Below are positions 1 to 6,256 of a DNA stretch of 10,806 bases, one piece after another. The first letter of the stretch is position 1, and the number at the start of each line of letters is the position of its first letter. Both the position numbers and the translations under genes were made by a program. The notes under the pieces are model-generated. The model did not search any database, was not told where the DNA came from, and worked only from the letters and a program-made list of their open reading frames with translations. The stretch comes from a bacterium. Its GTDB lineage: Bacteria > Patescibacteriota > Minisyncoccia > UBA6257 > GWB1-50-10. The DNA is taken from the NCBI GenBank assembly GCA_027310235.1, contig DAIDBF010000088.1, forward strand, positions 1 through 10,806, written 5' to 3'.

Positions 1-42
1 ATATACCAGGGAGGCGGCGCCTGGCAGGACGTGGGTGTATGA
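1..42 (+). CDS. Possible 3' end of an upstream gene (13 residues, partial)
   Basis: Frame 1 is open from the window edge to a TGA at 40-42 and reads IYQGGGAWQDVGV. Nothing else starts here and the next gene begins at 261 on the same strand, so this is plausibly the C-terminus of a gene starting outside the window. Thirteen codons are too few to assign a family or exclude chance. A hairpin at 90-129 lies downstream and could end its transcript. Confidence 0.35.
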   Translation: MYQGGGAWQDVGV

Positions 43-89
43 CATACCCACACCATACCGCGCCCCTCCTCTATTTGAAAATCGTTTTG

Positions 90-137
90 GATACCTCATC
101 TGGCACTTTCGAAGTGTCAGAGATGTATCTCATCTTT
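90..137 (+). terminator. Long stem-loop, possible terminator of the upstream gene
   Basis: TCTGGCACTT (99-108) pairs with AAGTGTCAGA (112-121) around a TCG loop, with one G-U pair. The stem continues outward with TC/GA and GATAC (90-94)/GTATC (125-129), interrupted by one mismatch and one bulged base. A modest T-run (TTTT at 135-138) follows about eight bases after the stem. The T-tract is not adjacent, so termination is only a possibility; processing or mRNA stabilisation would fit as well. Confidence 0.4.
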
Positions 138-141
138 TGCA

Positions 142-196
142 AATACCTCTCGAGGTCTCTTTTCTGAGGGCTCTTCTTCTAAGGGAGACAGGTATT
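142..196 (+). other. Second intergenic stem-loop
   Basis: AATACCT (142-148) is complementary to AGGTATT (190-196), and GTCTC (155-159) to GAGAC (185-189). The two helices are stacked except for a six-base bulge, CTCGAG (149-154), itself a palindrome. The 25-base loop is pyrimidine-rich. It lies between the previous hairpin and the promoter of the 261 gene. No known RNA family is recognised. Confidence 0.4.
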
Positions 197-247
197 CTAC
201 TTGTCCAGTTCACTGCAGCACATTAAGATTTATCGCTTAATTTGATT

Positions 248-261
248 TATAATCAAACTAA
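248..261 (+). promoter_or_regulatory. -10 box placing the transcript start at the ATG of the zinc-ribbon gene
   Basis: A perfect TATAAT at 248-253 ends seven bases before the ATG at 261. With the usual distance from -10 to +1, transcription starts at 260-261, leaving no room for a ribosome binding site. The -35 region is poor (near 223-230). The -10 sits within TTGAT-TTATA-ATCAA, a small inverted repeat. Confidence 0.6.
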
Positions 262-1925
262 TGAATCTTGAAGCAAGAGTGTGTCAGAACTGCAAAAATC
301 GGTTCACTATTGAACCAGATGATTTTTCTTTTTACGGAAAAATGGAGGTGCCTGCGCCAACTCTTTGTCCTCAATGTCGCTTTTTGCGCCGAATGCAATT
401 TAGGAACGAAACCTCGCTTTATTCCAGAAAATGCGAGAAATGTCACAAGTCGGTTATATCAATGTATAACCCCAAGTCGCCTTACGTCATCTACTGTGAA
501 GCATGTTACATTTCTGATGCCTGGTCATTTTCCGAATATGCACAGGATTATGACGAATCCCGTCCCTTCCTCGAACAATTGGACGATTTACTGAAGAGAG
601 TTCCGAAAGCAGCGACATTTATTGACCACGCCAAACCAAGCGTAAACAGCGAATACATGAATTATGCGGGAGGAAATAAGAATTGTTATCTCATTTTTAA
701 TTCCGCAGAAAACGAGGATTCGATTTACTCACGGGGCATTCGTTGGTGCCATGACGTTGCCGACATCTACTTTGGACAGAAAGCGGAGAGATGCTATGAA
801 GATATCAATATCGCACAGTCCACCGGCGTTCGTTATGGTCAAAACGTATCGGGTTGTTTAAATTCGTTATTCGTCATAAACGGAAGCGGTTTGCAGAATT
901 GCGTTGGTTGTGCGAATCTCCGCCATAAATCATATTATTGGCTTAACGAGGAATTGCCCGAGAACGAATGGAAACGTCGATTGGAAGAACTGCGCGGAAG
1001 TTACAAGGCGATTAAAGACTTCGAAAAGGAATTCGAAAAAATCTCTCTTCTCCATCCTCGCAAAGAGAATTCAAATCTTAAAACATCCAGTTGCACAGGC
1101 GATTATATTTTTGAATCAAAAAACTGCCAAAACTGTTTTGAAACGGCAGACTCCGAGAACTGCAAATATGCATATGCCATCAAGGCCGTGAAAGATTCTT
1201 ATGACGTTCTGGGTTTCGGTTATGGTTCGGAACTGCTTCTTGAATGTGTCGGTGTAGGCGGCTCGCAAAACATCAAAAGCTCCTATTGGGTTGAGAACTC
1301 GCATCATTGTGAGTACTGTTTTTCTGCCGTCTCTTCCGAGAATTGTTTCGGCTGCGATGGCGTCAAACATGCTCAGTATTCTATTTTAAACAAAAGATAT
1401 TCACCGGAAGAATATTCGCGGCTTCGCGGAACAATAATCACGGAATTGAAATCCGCCGGAGAATACGGTCTATTTTTCCCGCTCTCGCTTGCACCTTTTG
1501 CTTATAACGAGAGTATCGCTCAGGATAATTTTCCGCTGTCGAAAGAAAATGCAATCCAATCTGGTTTTCGTTGGGAAGATGATATCCAACTTACGAAAGG
1601 AAAAGAGACAATGAGTCCTGATCAGATCCCGGATCACATCAAGGACATTCCGGATTCAATTACAAACGAGATATTGGTTTGTATTTCGTGTGGTCGGAAC
1701 TATCGTATCACGGCCCAGGAGCTTAGTTTCTACCGCAGAGAGATCATTCCTCTCCCTCGACAGTGTTTTATATGCCGGCATCGAGCCCGCGTTTCTCGCC
1801 GTGGACCTATGCAACTTTTTGATCGTAACTGCGCAAGGTGTAGTACCACCATTCATACCACCTACGCCCCGGACCGCAAAGAAATTATCTATTGTGAAAC
1901 TTGCTACAACGCTGAAGTTGTTTGA
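261..1925 (+). CDS. Large protein with duplicated double zinc-ribbon modules, function unknown
   Basis: This 554-residue protein has four zinc-ribbon-type knuckle pairs in two matching modules. The N-terminal module has Cys 8, 11, 36, 39 and 58, 61, 79, 82; the C-terminal module has Cys 474, 477, 502, 505 and 524, 527, 545, 548. All spacings agree, so one module is offset from the other by exactly 466 residues. The middle (about 130-380) is Cys- and Asn-rich with repeated NC motifs (NKNCYLIFNS, LQNCVGCANL, SKNCQNCFET, SENCFGCDGV), suggesting a solenoid, and looks duplicated: C214-x2-C217 followed by a YYWLN segment resembles C362-x2-C365 followed by YSILN, offset 148. No signal peptide or membrane segment is visible. 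From memory, similar proteins are common in Parcubacteria, often mislabelled 'CaiB/BaiF family', with no established role. Nucleic-acid or protein binding is inference only. The ATG at 261 is chosen from the promoter spacing and the first zinc ribbon. Confidence 0.9.
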   Translation: MNLEARVCQNCKNRFTIEPDDFSFYGKMEVPAPTLCPQCRFLRRMQFRNETSLYSRKCEKCHKSVISMYNPKSPYVIYCEACYISDAWSFSEYAQDYDESRPFLEQLDDLLKRVPKAATFIDHAKPSVNSEYMNYAGGNKNCYLIFNSAENEDSIYSRGIRWCHDVADIYFGQKAERCYEDINIAQSTGVRYGQNVSGCLNSLFVINGSGLQNCVGCANLRHKSYYWLNEELPENEWKRRLEELRGSYKAIKDFEKEFEKISLLHPRKENSNLKTSSCTGDYIFESKNCQNCFETADSENCKYAYAIKAVKDSYDVLGFGYGSELLLECVGVGGSQNIKSSYWVENSHHCEYCFSAVSSENCFGCDGVKHAQYSILNKRYSPEEYSRLRGTIITELKSAGEYGLFFPLSLAPFAYNESIAQDNFPLSKENAIQSGFRWEDDIQLTKGKETMSPDQIPDHIKDIPDSITNEILVCISCGRNYRITAQELSFYRREIIPLPRQCFICRHRARVSRRGPMQLFDRNCARCSTTIHTTYAPDRKEIIYCETCYNAEVV

Positions 1926-1967
1926 ATAATTGTTCGAATTTCATCCACTATGGCACGCTAGTCCCAG

Positions 1968-1992
1968 AAACCGAGCCGCGCCATCGGTTTTT
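1968..1992 (+). terminator. Intrinsic terminator after the zinc-ribbon gene
   Basis: AAACCGA (1968-1974) pairs with TCGGTTT (1984-1990) around a nine-base GC-rich loop. The run TTTTT at 1988-1992 overlaps the end of the stem. It lies 43 bases after the TGA at 1923-1925 and would separate this gene from the Nudix gene. Confidence 0.6.
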
Positions 1993-2042
1993 GATATAAA
2001 ATTCTTTTTCACCTACCATTACCATTTTTGTCTAAAGATGGG

Positions 2043-2056
2043 TATGATTATGTTTA
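2043..2056 (+). promoter_or_regulatory. Probable -10 box for the Nudix gene (leaderless)
   Basis: TATGAT at 2043-2048 ends seven bases before ATG 2056, the same spacing as at the 261 gene. TTACCA (2019-2024), 18 bases upstream, is a 4/6 match to a -35. An alternative -10, TATAAA at 1995-2000, would give a leader of about 50 bases, but that leader has no Shine-Dalgarno sequence. Confidence 0.45.
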
Positions 2057-2469
2057 TGAAAGAAAGTATAAGTGCGGGCGGGGTGGTATTGAATGAACAA
2101 GAACAGGTGCTTGTGGTAAGCCAACACGGAACTTCATGGTCCCTCCCGAAAGGACACATTGAAAAAGGGGAAGATGTTCTCACGGCTGCGAAGAGAGAAA
2201 TTGCTGAAGAAAGCGGCATTACCCAACTTGAATTTATCAAGGAGCTCGGGAGCTACCAGCGTTATAGAATCAATAACAGCGGAGAAGACGAAGACAAAAC
2301 AGAATTAAAAACCATCATAATGTTCCTCTTTAAAACCACACAAAATATCTTAAAGCCTATTGACCCAGAAAACCCGGAAGCCAGGTGGATTGAGAAAGAT
2401 AAGGTTGCTGAATTGCTTAGCCATCCAAAAGACAAGGAATTTTACTTGGGAGTGATTGGTGAATTATAA
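2056..2469 (+). CDS. Nudix hydrolase, Ap4A/Ap6A-hydrolase-like
   Basis: The 137-residue product carries a perfect Nudix box, G-x5-E-x7-R-E-U-x-E-E-x-G-U, at residues 33-55 (Gly33, Glu39, Arg47-Glu48, Glu51-Glu52, Gly54). The REUxEE glutamates normally bind Mg2+ for cleavage of nucleoside diphosphates linked to another moiety. The SWSLPKG segment just before the box is typical of small Nudix enzymes acting on dinucleoside polyphosphates, so housecleaning of signalling or damaged nucleotides in the cytoplasm is the best guess; the substrate cannot be fixed from sequence. Length is normal for a single-domain member. In-frame starts exist at 1930, 2038, 2044 and 2050, but the conserved fold begins at ISAGGVVLN, right after Met 2056. 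No Shine-Dalgarno sequence is present. The next gene follows after 37 bases. Confidence 0.93.
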   Translation: MKESISAGGVVLNEQEQVLVVSQHGTSWSLPKGHIEKGEDVLTAAKREIAEESGITQLEFIKELGSYQRYRINNSGEDEDKTELKTIIMFLFKTTQNILKPIDPENPEARWIEKDKVAELLSHPKDKEFYLGVIGEL

Positions 2470-2506
2470 ATTTACATCAAAGTTTTCTTTATAAGAAAAT
2501 ACTTAC

Positions 2507-3562
2507 ATGAATTTCCAGCCCGATTTTCAAAAAGAACATAACGAGACACCCGAACTGCGGGCAATTCCGATTCCCGAGGCGGGGGAGGAGGTTCGCGAAA
2601 AGTTCGAAAAGAAAGAATGGCGAGACATACCGATCACCGAGTCGGTGACGCGCGATCCGAAACCGCTTGAAGTGATCCCAAACCGATTCAATCCGGGAAA
2701 GGCAATGGCATGGCCTGCATACTACAAAACCGTCATGGAAGAAAATGAGAACGACGGAAAAGCGAGAGGATTCGGAGAATTAGCACAGGCGATCGAAGGG
2801 AAAATCCAAACTTCTCCTCTCGTGAAAGTGAGAGCGGAGATAAAAACAAAATTGGATGAAGCACAAGAGATTCTTGATCAAAATCCCGATACCTCCAATT
2901 TTCAGCTTGTAGCAGTGGACGGCTACCGTCGCATCGATGTTCAAAGAGAACTCTTCAACACCTACTACGGCTATGTCAGTAAGGAACACCGGGGGCTGCC
3001 GGAAGAAGAACTTATGGTTATGGCGCGGAAAATGGTATCCGAGGCACCGAAAGATCCGGAGATTTTACGAAAATCACCTCCGCCTCATAGCACAGGAGGA
3101 GCAGTTGATATCATCCTTGTTTATAAAGATAAGATCAACACCGCTTCGGACTACTGGCTTCAGGAAGCGATGATCCCGTTCGGCGCCAAGTTCGACGAGA
3201 TGATGGATCCAACATACCGCGACAAAAGGAGTGAAACGATATTCTACGAGAAGGAACTTACAGAGAAGGGAACATTGAGCAGGGAAGAGCAGGAGGCCCT
3301 GGAACACCGGAGAATATTGTATAATCTACTCACTGGCGTCGGATTTTCCAACTACTTCACGGAGTTCTGGCATTATGATTTTGGAAACCAGTTCAATGCG
3401 GCGGCAACCGGAAAATCATCCGCCGAGTTCGGTTTCGCGGGAGGAATTGAAGACAATCGAATCAACGAAGACCTCACGGCGGAAGAATCCTCCTTCGAAG
3501 CATACAAAGTTTCTCACGGCTCCGAGGAAGCGGAGCGGGTGAAACACCACTTCGGTCTTTAA
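2507..3562 (+). CDS. VanX-type D-alanyl-D-alanine dipeptidase (peptidase M15D)
   Basis: Three M15 signatures are visible in the 351-residue protein: VDGYRRIDVQRELF (138-150), the counterpart of the VanX Arg71 region; PPHSTGGAVDI (192-202), with zinc ligands His194 and Asp201; and EFWHYDFGN (286-294), with catalytic Glu286 and third zinc ligand His289. Such enzymes are zinc peptidases that hydrolyse D-Ala-D-Ala, in turnover of cell-wall precursors or in glycopeptide resistance. There is no vanH/vanA-like neighbour, so a resistance role is not supported. VanX is about 200 residues; here there is an extra charged N-terminus of about 125 residues and an insertion around 205-270. No signal peptide is seen, which suggests the cytoplasm. 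Relatives such as DdpX or other M15 peptidases remain possible. TATAAG (2490-2495) upstream is a possible -10; no Shine-Dalgarno sequence is present. Confidence 0.85.
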   Translation: MNFQPDFQKEHNETPELRAIPIPEAGEEVREKFEKKEWRDIPITESVTRDPKPLEVIPNRFNPGKAMAWPAYYKTVMEENENDGKARGFGELAQAIEGKIQTSPLVKVRAEIKTKLDEAQEILDQNPDTSNFQLVAVDGYRRIDVQRELFNTYYGYVSKEHRGLPEEELMVMARKMVSEAPKDPEILRKSPPPHSTGGAVDIILVYKDKINTASDYWLQEAMIPFGAKFDEMMDPTYRDKRSETIFYEKELTEKGTLSREEQEALEHRRILYNLLTGVGFSNYFTEFWHYDFGNQFNAAATGKSSAEFGFAGGIEDNRINEDLTAEESSFEAYKVSHGSEEAERVKHHFGL

Positions 3563-3586
3563 AACGGCGATCTCTCTACAACAAAC

Positions 3587-3675
3587 TACTCGCACCGCAC
3601 ATCTTGATGAAGAGGGTAAGACTTGGGCCTTGTCGGCCCGGAGCGCCCGATTCAGCAAGATGTGCGGTGCGAGTA
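3587..3675. repeat. 20-bp perfect inverted repeat with a 49-nt centre
   Basis: The arms at 3587-3606 and 3656-3675 are exactly complementary over 20 bases (TACTCGCACC at the left end, GGTGCGAGTA at the right). The centre (3607-3655) contains its own hairpin, GGGCC-TTGTC-GGCCC. It begins 25 bases after the dipeptidase stop codon. No T-run follows, so it is not a standard intrinsic terminator, and no target-site duplication or transposase is visible. It could be an mRNA 3'-end stabiliser, part of a small RNA, or a miniature inverted-repeat element. Confidence 0.8.
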
Positions 3676-3850
3676 CACCAACCTAAGTTATCCACCATTG
3701 TATTCTGGCGTGGATGATTCACAATAAAAGTACAGCGTCTCGCCGCAATGGCCTGCGGAACTCCGCTGAAAGGTCATTAATAAACAAAACAATGGCAAAA
3801 AAGAAAGGCAGCAAGAAAAAGAAATAATTTTTCTTTTGTGTTTGTTGTCT
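3676..3850. other. Remainder of the 3563-3920 intergenic region: hairpin and possible tiny ORF
   Basis: AATGGCCT (3747-3754) pairs with AGGTCATT (3771-3778), and inside it GCGG (3755-3758) pairs with CCGC (3763-3766) around an AACT loop, leaving a 3' bulge TGAA (3767-3770). A TTATCCACC motif sits at 3688-3696. A lysine-rich 11-codon ORF follows at 3792. No RNA family is recognised and I see no convincing promoter inside. The whole stretch ends at the terminator 3851-3880, consistent with a transcribed but non-coding or mini-coding unit. Confidence 0.4.
3792..3827 (+). CDS. Possible 11-residue lysine-rich mini-ORF
   Basis: The ORF reads MAKKKGSKKKK, stop TAA. No Shine-Dalgarno sequence precedes it, which is also true of most genes here. 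It is followed 23 bases later by a strong terminator, so an RNA carrying it would end properly. Eight of eleven residues are lysine, which could simply reflect an A-rich stretch; AAGAAAAA around 3812-3819 also pairs with the following TTTTTCTT. Evidence for translation is weak. Confidence 0.2.
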   Translation: MAKKKGSKKKK

Positions 3851-3880
3851 AAAATCCCCGCCGGCCTTGCGGGGATTTTG
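3851..3880. terminator. Strong intrinsic terminator
   Basis: AAAATCCCCGC (3851-3861) pairs perfectly with GCGGGGATTTT (3869-3879) around a seven-base loop: an 11-bp stem with a GC-rich core and A/T flanks, which can work on either strand. It closes the dipeptidase/intergenic unit immediately upstream of the promoter for the gene at 3921. Confidence 0.85.
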
Positions 3881-3885
3881 TATTC

Positions 3886-3921
3886 TCGACAATTTCTCGA
3901 ATAAGGTGTATAATATAATCG
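3886..3921 (+). promoter_or_regulatory. Promoter placing +1 at the GTG of the glycosidase-like gene
   Basis: TCGACA (3886-3891, 5/6 match to a -35) is separated by exactly 17 bases from TATAAT (3909-3914). The GTG at 3921 lies seven positions after the -10, so it is expected to coincide with the transcription start. This is the best-formed leaderless promoter in the window. A second overlapping TATAAT lies at 3914-3919. Confidence 0.75.
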
Positions 3922-5432
3922 TGAATGAAAAGAATTTTGATCCAAACAATGCTGATGGAAACTCAATAGAACCGGAATATCAAATCCCCGGAGGGTTAAG
4001 GGACCGATTCTCAGAGAAGCCGGAACACGAACTTGTAAAAATAAATGAAAACCCGAATGAAGAAAAAATTGAAGAAACGATCGGGAAACTAAAAACCCCT
4101 GAAAAAAGCACGGAGCGAATGGAACGAATCAAATCGATGCGCCGAAAAACAAGTGAGGACCATGAACCGATACCGATAATCGAAGAAGATAAGAAACTCA
4201 TAGAAGAAGAAATAAGAGATTCAACTGCGATTCTTTCTCAATGCTACAAAAAAGGATTCGGTATTTTTCCCTCAGGAAATCCCAAGGATCATTTCTACGA
4301 CACGATGTGGACGAGAGATCTCGCACATGCGGGTGGCAATTTTTTTGTGGAACACAATGAAGATGCACTCCTCGAATCAATAGAGAGAGTGTTTTTATAT
4401 CAAAAACCGGACGGCGCACTGCCTTACAGAGTCGAACGCAAAGAATTTCTCAAGGAACACATATTGGAAGGAGTTCTCGGGATCGAACGTTATCTACCGA
4501 GAGAAAAAGAAAGACCCGTGTACGAAGGAGAAGACGGAGGAAATGCCGAAGACACCATTCCGGCAACCATCATTACGCTTGGCGAATTGTTCATCAACTC
4601 CGAAAAAGGGAGGGAGTTCGTAAAAAATAACTTCGAAAAAATCCAGGGCGCGATGCACCAGTTCATCGGACGAACCGATCCTAAAGATGGTCTCGAAACG
4701 TCAAAGAAATCCAATCCCGACTGGTCCGACAGTTTACTGAAAGGAAATAACAAACTTGGGACTATAAATATATGGTATGCTCGTGCGCTCCGCATGATGG
4801 AACTTATGAGCGGCGAGATCGGAAAGCAGGGAGAGGCACGATACTATCGGGAACAGTTCCAAAAGGTAAAATCCAGCGTTCTCGAAAAACTTTACGACAA
4901 GGAGGACCACTACTTCAAAACGGGAGTAGGGGAATCGAGAATCGATGCGGCCGCTTGCGTTTTCGGTTCACTCTATCTGCTTCCCGCGACGGAGGCGGCG
5001 AAAGTACAGGAGACGATGGCGGCACACCTAAAAAGCAACTCGGGTCTTAAGAACTTCTACCCGCCATATCCAAAAGAAAAGATAAACCCAATACTCCGCA
5101 CCATCGGCATGGGGGGATACCACAACGAGTCCGTCTGGCCATGGCTCACCGCGCAAAACATTCAGGTAAAAATAAAGATAGCACTCGAACATCCGGATGA
5201 AAAAGTGAAGCAGCAATACAAGAAGGAGGCGGTCGAGGATCTGGTAGATCTCGCCAAACTCTTCAAGGAAGCGGGAGGAGCGTATGAGGTGTTCGATCCT
5301 GATACACGACGCGCCACAACCAAACTAAGAACGGGGGTGAAGAAATACAAGGTACCGAATAACTTGATGGGTAATCTCAGCGCCTATCAAAGTGCCCACG
5401 CCCAACTCAAAGAACTCGGCTGGATAGAGTAA
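3921..5432 (+). CDS. Six-hairpin (alpha/alpha)6 glycosidase-like protein
   Basis: The 503-residue product, read from GTG 3921, begins with about 95 charged, probably disordered residues. It then shows motifs of the six-hairpin glycosidase superfamily (glycogen-debranching C-terminal domain, GH63, GH100 and similar): MWTRDLAHAGG at 129-139, DWSDSLLKGNNKLGTINIW at 267-285 with an acidic pair (Asp267, Asp270) where a general acid is usual, HNESVWPWL at 401-409 with candidate base Glu403, and GAYEVFDPDT at 453-462. Hydrolysis of an alpha-glucoside or of sucrose-like sugars is the likely chemistry; the substrate and GH family are not resolved. No signal peptide or membrane segment is visible, so it is probably cytoplasmic. 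A TTG at 3867 is in frame but lies inside the terminator; GTG 3921 is supported by the promoter. A terminator follows the stop by about 20 bases, so the gene is monocistronic. Confidence 0.75.
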   Translation: MNEKNFDPNNADGNSIEPEYQIPGGLRDRFSEKPEHELVKINENPNEEKIEETIGKLKTPEKSTERMERIKSMRRKTSEDHEPIPIIEEDKKLIEEEIRDSTAILSQCYKKGFGIFPSGNPKDHFYDTMWTRDLAHAGGNFFVEHNEDALLESIERVFLYQKPDGALPYRVERKEFLKEHILEGVLGIERYLPREKERPVYEGEDGGNAEDTIPATIITLGELFINSEKGREFVKNNFEKIQGAMHQFIGRTDPKDGLETSKKSNPDWSDSLLKGNNKLGTINIWYARALRMMELMSGEIGKQGEARYYREQFQKVKSSVLEKLYDKEDHYFKTGVGESRIDAAACVFGSLYLLPATEAAKVQETMAAHLKSNSGLKNFYPPYPKEKINPILRTIGMGGYHNESVWPWLTAQNIQVKIKIALEHPDEKVKQQYKKEAVEDLVDLAKLFKEAGGAYEVFDPDTRRATTKLRTGVKKYKVPNNLMGNLSAYQSAHAQLKELGWIE

Positions 5433-5451
5433 AAGACACGATCAATCACGG

Positions 5452-5480
5452 AAGCCCGACTTGAAAAGAGCCGGGCTTTT
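5452..5480 (+). terminator. Intrinsic terminator after the glycosidase-like gene
   Basis: AAGCCCG (5452-5458) pairs with CGGGCTT (5472-5478) and is followed by a short T-run to 5480 and a further TTT at 5483-5485. The 13-base loop is larger than usual but the stem is GC-rich. Confidence 0.7.
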
Positions 5481-5483
5481 GAT

Positions 5484-5512
5484 TTGACCTCGTACGTCAG
5501 GGATGGTACTTT
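5484..5512 (+). promoter_or_regulatory. Promoter of the three-small-gene island
   Basis: TTGACC (5484-5489) lies 17 bases from TACTTT (5507-5512), which is preceded by TGG, an extended -10. The expected start near 5519 leaves a leader of about 25 bases containing the Shine-Dalgarno sequence of the gene at 5544. This conventional layout contrasts with the leaderless genes elsewhere in the window. Confidence 0.55.
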
Positions 5513-5543
5513 ATTTTCAACTTAACAAAGGAAGAAGGTTGAA

Positions 5544-5909
5544 ATGAAAGTATTATTAATTGGCTTCAGCACGACCACACTTCAGGAGATGAAAGAAAAA
5601 CTTCCTGAAGACACTCAAGGAGTACACACCCTTGAAGAAGCAGAAAAGATTATTCAAGATCTTGCCGAGATTCAGGTTGTAGTAATAAGTCCAAACCTCA
5701 CCTCCGATGAAAATATTATTCCGACCGGAGAATTCATTGAGCGGATAAAACCAACGTATAAAAAACCTATCCTCGTTGTCACTGATTCTCATAGTAACTG
5801 GAGAATACTGAGGAAGGTTGGTGCCTCTCATTGGGCACAGAACTGGAATACCACAAACCTGATCACCGGAATTGTAAAAGACAAGGAGGTAACTGCATGC
5901 TCTACCTGA
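5544..5909 (+). CDS. Degenerate receiver-like (pseudo-response-regulator) small protein
   Basis: The 121-residue protein has the alternating beta/alpha pattern of a response-regulator receiver: MKVLLIGFS (strand 1), a helix to about 20, VVVISPNL (strand 3, 45-52), PILVVTDS (strand 4, 75-82) and KVGASHWAQ (91-99) where GAxxYxxKP is usual. The acidic pair after strand 1 is replaced by Gly-Phe, the phospho-acceptor Asp by Ser-Pro, and the lysine after strand 5 by Gln/Asn, so phosphorylation is not expected. A protein-interaction or regulatory role is inference; a simple Rossmann-like fold is the alternative. AGGAAGAAGG lies five bases before the ATG. Its 3' end overlaps the next gene by 13 bases, indicating coupled expression. 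Confidence 0.75.
   Translation: MKVLLIGFSTTTLQEMKEKLPEDTQGVHTLEEAEKIIQDLAEIQVVVISPNLTSDENIIPTGEFIERIKPTYKKPILVVTDSHSNWRILRKVGASHWAQNWNTTNLITGIVKDKEVTACST
5883..5890 (+). promoter_or_regulatory. Strong Shine-Dalgarno sequence
   Basis: AAGGAGGT at 5883-5890, six bases before ATG 5897, is the best ribosome binding site in the window. It decides the start of the second small gene, since the same frame is open upstream to 5831. It sits inside the coding end of the preceding gene. Confidence 0.9.
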
Positions 5910-6148
5910 AAGTTACTCTCCAGAACAGGGGAAAGGTTGTCGGCCCTTTTCCCGATGAAGAAGAGGTGATGGAAGCAGAAAGTAAAATTAAAGAGGATGC
6001 TGCGAAAATCATCTGCCACAACAATCGTTCTCTCCTTGAAAATGGGTTACATATCGAGGAAATAACCCACGAAGAAGAATTGGTCACCGTGTCCAAGATA
6101 GAACTTTTCTCTTATCTCACTGATCTCCCACTCGACATAGCCGCATAG
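5897..6148 (+). CDS. Small acidic protein, function unknown (83 aa)
   Basis: The product begins with a beta-like segment (MLYLKVTLQNRGKVVGPF), followed by a Glu/Lys-rich helix (about 20-37), then KIICHNNRSLL and IEEITHEEELVTVSKIEL. No family is recognised. The start is fixed by the AAGGAGGT at 5883-5890. The first 13 bases overlap the end of the receiver-like gene in another frame, so the two are probably translated together. A strong terminator begins 21 bases after the stop. Parts of it resemble the next small protein (shared pattern EE-helix, then K-x-I-C-x3-N and a late I-x-E-I/R-E-I), hinting at distant paralogy. No signal peptide or membrane segment is seen. Confidence 0.8.
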   Translation: MLYLKVTLQNRGKVVGPFPDEEEVMEAESKIKEDAAKIICHNNRSLLENGLHIEEITHEEELVTVSKIELFSYLTDLPLDIAA

Positions 6149-6169
6149 TAAAAATTTCCCATTCAATAC

Positions 6170-6205
6170 GAAGGCAATCTTCCTAGGATTGCCTTCCGTC
6201 TTTTT
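6170..6205 (+). terminator. Strong intrinsic terminator
   Basis: GAAGGCAATC (6170-6179) pairs perfectly with GATTGCCTTC (6187-6196) around a seven-base loop. TCTTTTT (6199-6205) follows. It ends the two-gene transcript 5544-6148. Confidence 0.9.
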
Positions 6206-6223
6206 CTGAACGAATGTTATACT

Positions 6224-6232
6224 TGCTATAAC
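6224..6232 (+). promoter_or_regulatory. Extended -10 promoter for the 6257 gene
   Basis: TGC-TATAAC (6224-6232) is a good extended -10 immediately downstream of the terminator. The expected start near 6239 gives a leader of about 18 bases, enough for the AAGGTGAG Shine-Dalgarno sequence at 6247-6254. The -35 region (TTCTGA, 6204-6209) is weak and overlaps the terminator tail. Confidence 0.6.
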
Positions 6233-6256
6233 TTAATAAAAGAAAAAGGTGAGAGC

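Noticed and set aside
1930..2055. N-terminal 42-residue extension of the Nudix protein
   Set aside because: It would run through the terminator 1968-1992 and has no conserved features; the fold starts right after Met 2056.
2507..3562. VanX-like gene as part of a glycopeptide-resistance cluster
   Set aside because: No vanH, vanA-type ligase or VanRS regulator is present in the window.
3587..3675. Integron attC site
   Set aside because: The arms are perfect complements without the R/L core sites and extrahelical bases of attC, and no integrase or cassette is nearby.
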